Source of the DNA: Acidobacteriota bacterium
GTDB lineage: Bacteria; Acidobacteriota; Terriglobia; Terriglobales; Acidobacteriaceae
Length of the DNA stretch: 5,977 nt
Assembly (NCBI GenBank): GCA_003225595.1
Contig: QIAR01000331.1
Span: 1-5,977 of the forward strand
Direction of reading: 5' to 3'
Position numbers and translations under genes: made by a program
The notes under the pieces: model-generated
Seen by the model: only the letters and a program-made list of their open reading frames with translations
Database searches by the model: none
What the model was told of the DNA's origin: nothing
Shown: piece after piece, positions 4,871 to 5,977 of the stretch
Position numbering within the stretch: the first letter of the stretch is position 1
How the letters are laid out: each line of letters begins with the position of its first letter

Positions 4871-5977
4871 GCCTCTGCTTCCCTCGGTGCTGTGGAAAGC
4901 ACTTCGTAACCGGATTCGGTCACCAGGACATTGTCTTCCATTCGCGCACCCCCACCATACTCTCGTACGTAAACCCCGGGTTCAACTGTGATGATCATGC
5001 CAGGTTCGAGCTTCTCCGATTGCCCTGGCGCAATTGCGAACCCGGGATCGTGATATCGGAAGCCAACGTGGTGCCCGGTGCCATGGTTGAAGTAGGCTGC
5101 CAATCCTTGCCGGGCGATTGTGTCCCGAGCGATCTCGTCAATCTCGCCAGCGGAGACACCGGGCCGCACGGCTGCGATAGCGGCTCGTTGGGCGTCCTGG
5201 ACTACTGCGAGAATGCGCTGCAGTTCTGGTTTCGCGCTGCCCACGGCGGCCGTGCGTGTGAGATCGCTCCAGTATCCGTTGACGCATGTCGCCAACTCGA
5301 GCAAGACCAGATCACCGATCTGCAATGGGCGGTCTGTTGTGCGGTTGAATAGTCCGGAGTCAGCGGTGTTCTCACCAGATTGAACCATTGCCCATCCCCT
5401 GGAATGGAACACGTCTTGTTTTCCGACCTGCTTCTGGATAGCGGATTCCACCGCCGCAGCGAGTTCGGCCTCACTTACTCCTGGCGCGAGGTGTTCATAG
5501 AAAGCCTGGATGCCTATACCAGCAACCTTATTCGCTAAGCGGACCGCCTGAATCTCTTCCGGGTTCTTTCTCAGGTACAGATTTAAGAATGCAGTGGCTA
5601 CTTCTGTGTCAGGTTTTGCGGTTATCGCACTTAGCTGCTCCCGGAATGTGTCTGGAATCGGGGGATGCTCGGCCGCCTGGATCGGGAGCGAAGTTCGCGC
5701 AGCGCCATGCAGCATGCCAACTCGCGAGGAGTCCACGCCGGCCCGCTTCAGTTCCACTCGAATGTTCTCAATCAAAACAGAGAATGGGTTTGTGCAGTCG
5801 GAGCTTCCCCAGGGGTACTCACGAATTATCAGGCCCGCTGGAATGTGGTCCTGAGGTTCTATCACCGGGACAAACAAAATGGGTTCCGCGCCCTCAAGAT
5901 GGAGCAGCACAGAAGCGCCCCAGAATGGCAAGTAGCCGGAAATCATGGTGAGTTCGTCCGGTCTCCAGGAAAGCCAG
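4867..5977 (-). CDS. M24-family (pita-bread) metallopeptidase / Xaa-Pro peptidase-like enzyme, 5' partial
   Basis: C-terminal 369 residues of an M24B-type protein (aminopeptidase P / prolidase / creatinase superfamily). An ATG at 5944-5946 exists, but the frame stays open to the window edge. The upstream residues WFSWRPDELT flow into MISGYLPFWG, which looks like the family's internal N-domain strand. The real start therefore lies outside. An N-terminal creatinase-like domain (about 1-115, numbering from that ATG) precedes the catalytic pita-bread domain (about 125-355). Metal-ligand positions are E217, D228 (YWSDLTRT), H292 (GTGHHVG), E322 (VEPGVYV) and E337 (RMEDN). The first is usually Asp, so Glu there is unusual. 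The His-rich segment before it, present in most Xaa-Pro peptidases, reads GENTADSGLF and lacks the expected His. Xaa-Pro peptidase, creatinase, ectoine-hydrolase and DMSP-lyase activities all occur on this fold, so the substrate is open. Probable first gene of the visible operon. Confidence 0.85.
   Translation of the reverse strand, partial: WLSWRPDELTMISGYLPFWGASVLLHLEGAEPILFVPVIEPQDHIPAGLIIREYPWGSSDCTNPFSVLIENIRVELKRAGVDSSRVGMLHGAARTSLPIQAAEHPPIPDTFREQLSAITAKPDTEVATAFLNLYLRKNPEEIQAVRLANKVAGIGIQAFYEHLAPGVSEAELAAAVESAIQKQVGKQDVFHSRGWAMVQSGENTADSGLFNRTTDRPLQIGDLVLLELATCVNGYWSDLTRTAAVGSAKPELQRILAVVQDAQRAAIAAVRPGVSAGEIDEIARDTIARQGLAAYFNHGTGHHVGFRYHDPGFAIAPGQSEKLEPGMIITVEPGVYVREYGGGARMEDNVLVTESGYEVLSTAPREAEA

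Overview
The window looks like chromosomal DNA of a soil-type Acidobacteriota (a Solibacter/Bryobacter-like or subdivision-1-like lineage would fit, but the lineage cannot be fixed from sequence alone). The reasons are moderate-to-high GC, a secreted PEP-CTERM protein, very small Cys/His zinc-binding proteins of a style I associate with acidobacterial genomes, and a UxuA-family sugar-acid enzyme in an operon with an SDR and an M24 peptidase. Every family assignment here comes from motif recognition, with no database search.

The left half (1 to about 2670) is sparsely coding. Two small plus-strand genes lie near the left edge: a 79-aa B-box-like zinc protein (237-476) and a 63-aa helical protein (529-720). 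About 700 bp without a convincing gene follow (721-1418). This stretch carries two diverged copies of a palindromic element sharing an almost identical 18-nt tail, plus a perfect 14-bp palindrome. Then come two minus-strand genes: a 110-aa zinc-ribbon-like protein (2445 to 2113) and a 209-aa PEP-CTERM exported protein (2048 to 1419). Between these two is a plausible promoter with a consensus TTGACA and a dyad immediately upstream of it.

At 2669-2716 lies the 3' half of a tRNA-Lys(UUU) gene: anticodon loop, variable loop, T arm, 3' acceptor strand and CCA. No matching 5' half is present. This is what the distal attachment site of an integrated element looks like. If so, DNA to the left is the end of a genomic island and DNA to the right is older chromosome. 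Just downstream is a 45-aa single-helix membrane protein (2754-2891).

The right half (3000-5977) is a tightly packed minus-strand operon. It reads M24 metallopeptidase-fold enzyme (5' end outside the window), then SDR oxidoreductase, then UxuA-family mannonate dehydratase. Both junctions are 4-nt ATGA overlaps. The SDR plus UxuA pair suggests oxidation/reduction and dehydration of a sugar acid feeding a 2-keto-3-deoxy acid route. The M24 enzyme has Glu where most family members have the first metal-binding Asp, and it is an unexpected partner: the combination may process a nitrogen-linked or conjugated sugar-acid substrate. That last step is inference.
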